DNA of 6,251 nucleotides from Candidatus Aminicenantota bacterium. Its GTDB lineage: Bacteria; Acidobacteriota; Aminicenantia; Aminicenantales; UBA8522. The DNA is taken from the NCBI GenBank assembly GCA_016934895.1, contig JAFGRZ010000059.1:1-6251 (forward strand). The letters run 5' to 3'. The notes under the pieces were generated by a model. The model saw only the letters and a list, made by a program, of their open reading frames with translations. It was not told where the DNA came from and made no database searches. Of this stretch, positions 6,073-6,251 are shown in pieces. Made by a program: the position numbers and the translations under genes. Positions within the stretch are counted from its first letter, which is position 1. The number at the start of each line of letters is the position of its first letter.

Positions 6073-6251
6073 ATGAGTGCAGAGATGAAAAGGATCATGG
6101 TTACCGGCTCCGTCGGGCAGATCGGCTCCGAGCTCACCATGGCCTTGCGCAAGAAATACGGGAACGACAACGTCCTGGCCACCGGGCACAAAACCCAGCC
6201 GAGCAAGACGCTTCTCGAATCCGGCCCCTTCGAGTTCATCAACGTCTCCAA
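6073..6251 (+). CDS. SDR-family NAD(P)-dependent dehydrogenase, probable L-threonine 3-dehydrogenase (5' part only)
   Basis: 59 codons are visible before the window ends. The start is supported by AAGGAGGT (6060-6067), five bases upstream. Residues 6-25 (KRIMVTGSVGQIGSELTMAL) form the first strand, the GxxGxxG dinucleotide-binding loop (G12, G15, G18) and the first helix of an extended short-chain dehydrogenase. GQIGSEL followed by LRKKYGNDNVLAT (25-37) closely resembles the short-chain type of threonine 3-dehydrogenase, which oxidises L-threonine to 2-amino-3-ketobutyrate. The divergent kbl encodes the next enzyme, which strengthens the call. The end of strand 2 reads ATGHK (36-40). Family members usually have an acidic residue there (SDIRK-like) to hold the NAD ribose, so cofactor preference may differ. 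A sugar-nucleotide epimerase of the same fold cannot be excluded, because the catalytic YxxxK lies outside the window. Confidence 0.85.
   Translation, partial: MSAEMKRIMVTGSVGQIGSELTMALRKKYGNDNVLATGHKTQPSKTLLESGPFEFINVS

Noticed and set aside
5910..6251. A minus-strand open frame covering the divergent promoter region and the dehydrogenase start
   Set aside because: It covers both divergent promoters and is antisense to a good GxxGxxG protein with a perfect Shine-Dalgarno.

Overview
This is a GC-rich window from a diderm (Gram-negative-type) bacterium. The outer envelope is inferred from a large AsmA-like envelope protein followed by a predicted outer-membrane lipoprotein. Ribosome binding sites are strong (AAGGAGG type) and several promoters fit the sigma-70 consensus well. 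Nothing here fixes the phylum. Gene style and organisation remind me of Acidobacteriota/Aminicenantes or Desulfobacterota-like lineages, but that is only an impression.

Layout. Positions 1-518 (minus strand) hold a type II toxin-antitoxin pair: a DinJ/RelB-type antitoxin, then a YafQ-type mRNase toxin that runs off the left edge. A near-perfect 18-bp palindrome lies inside their candidate promoter and is a plausible autoregulatory operator. Positions 519-735 are a control region shared with a rightward operon, which has a good sigma-70 promoter at 627-655. Positions 736-4677 (plus strand) are that two-gene operon: a 1107-residue inner-membrane-anchored AsmA/YdbH-like protein, then a 199-residue lipoprotein that looks like YnbE fused to YdbL (DUF1318). 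A hairpin overlaps the end of the operon, which meets kbl tail to tail. Positions 4696-5898 (minus strand) are kbl, glycine C-acetyltransferase. A 174-bp divergent control region carries one promoter for each direction. Positions 6073-6251 (plus strand) are the first 59 codons of an SDR-family dehydrogenase, most likely the short-chain type of L-threonine 3-dehydrogenase.

How the genes work together. The operon resembles E. coli ydbH-ynbE-ydbL, whose products form an inner-to-outer-membrane bridge involved in phospholipid homeostasis. Here the two small partners appear to be joined in one polypeptide, giving a compact two-gene version. This is the most interesting feature of the window. The divergent pair on the right would make a threonine-degradation module: threonine to 2-amino-3-ketobutyrate, then to glycine plus acetyl-CoA. 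The toxin-antitoxin pair is probably an accessory insertion unrelated to either. No tRNA, rRNA, CRISPR array or insertion sequence was seen, and no gene-free stretch exceeds about 220 bases.
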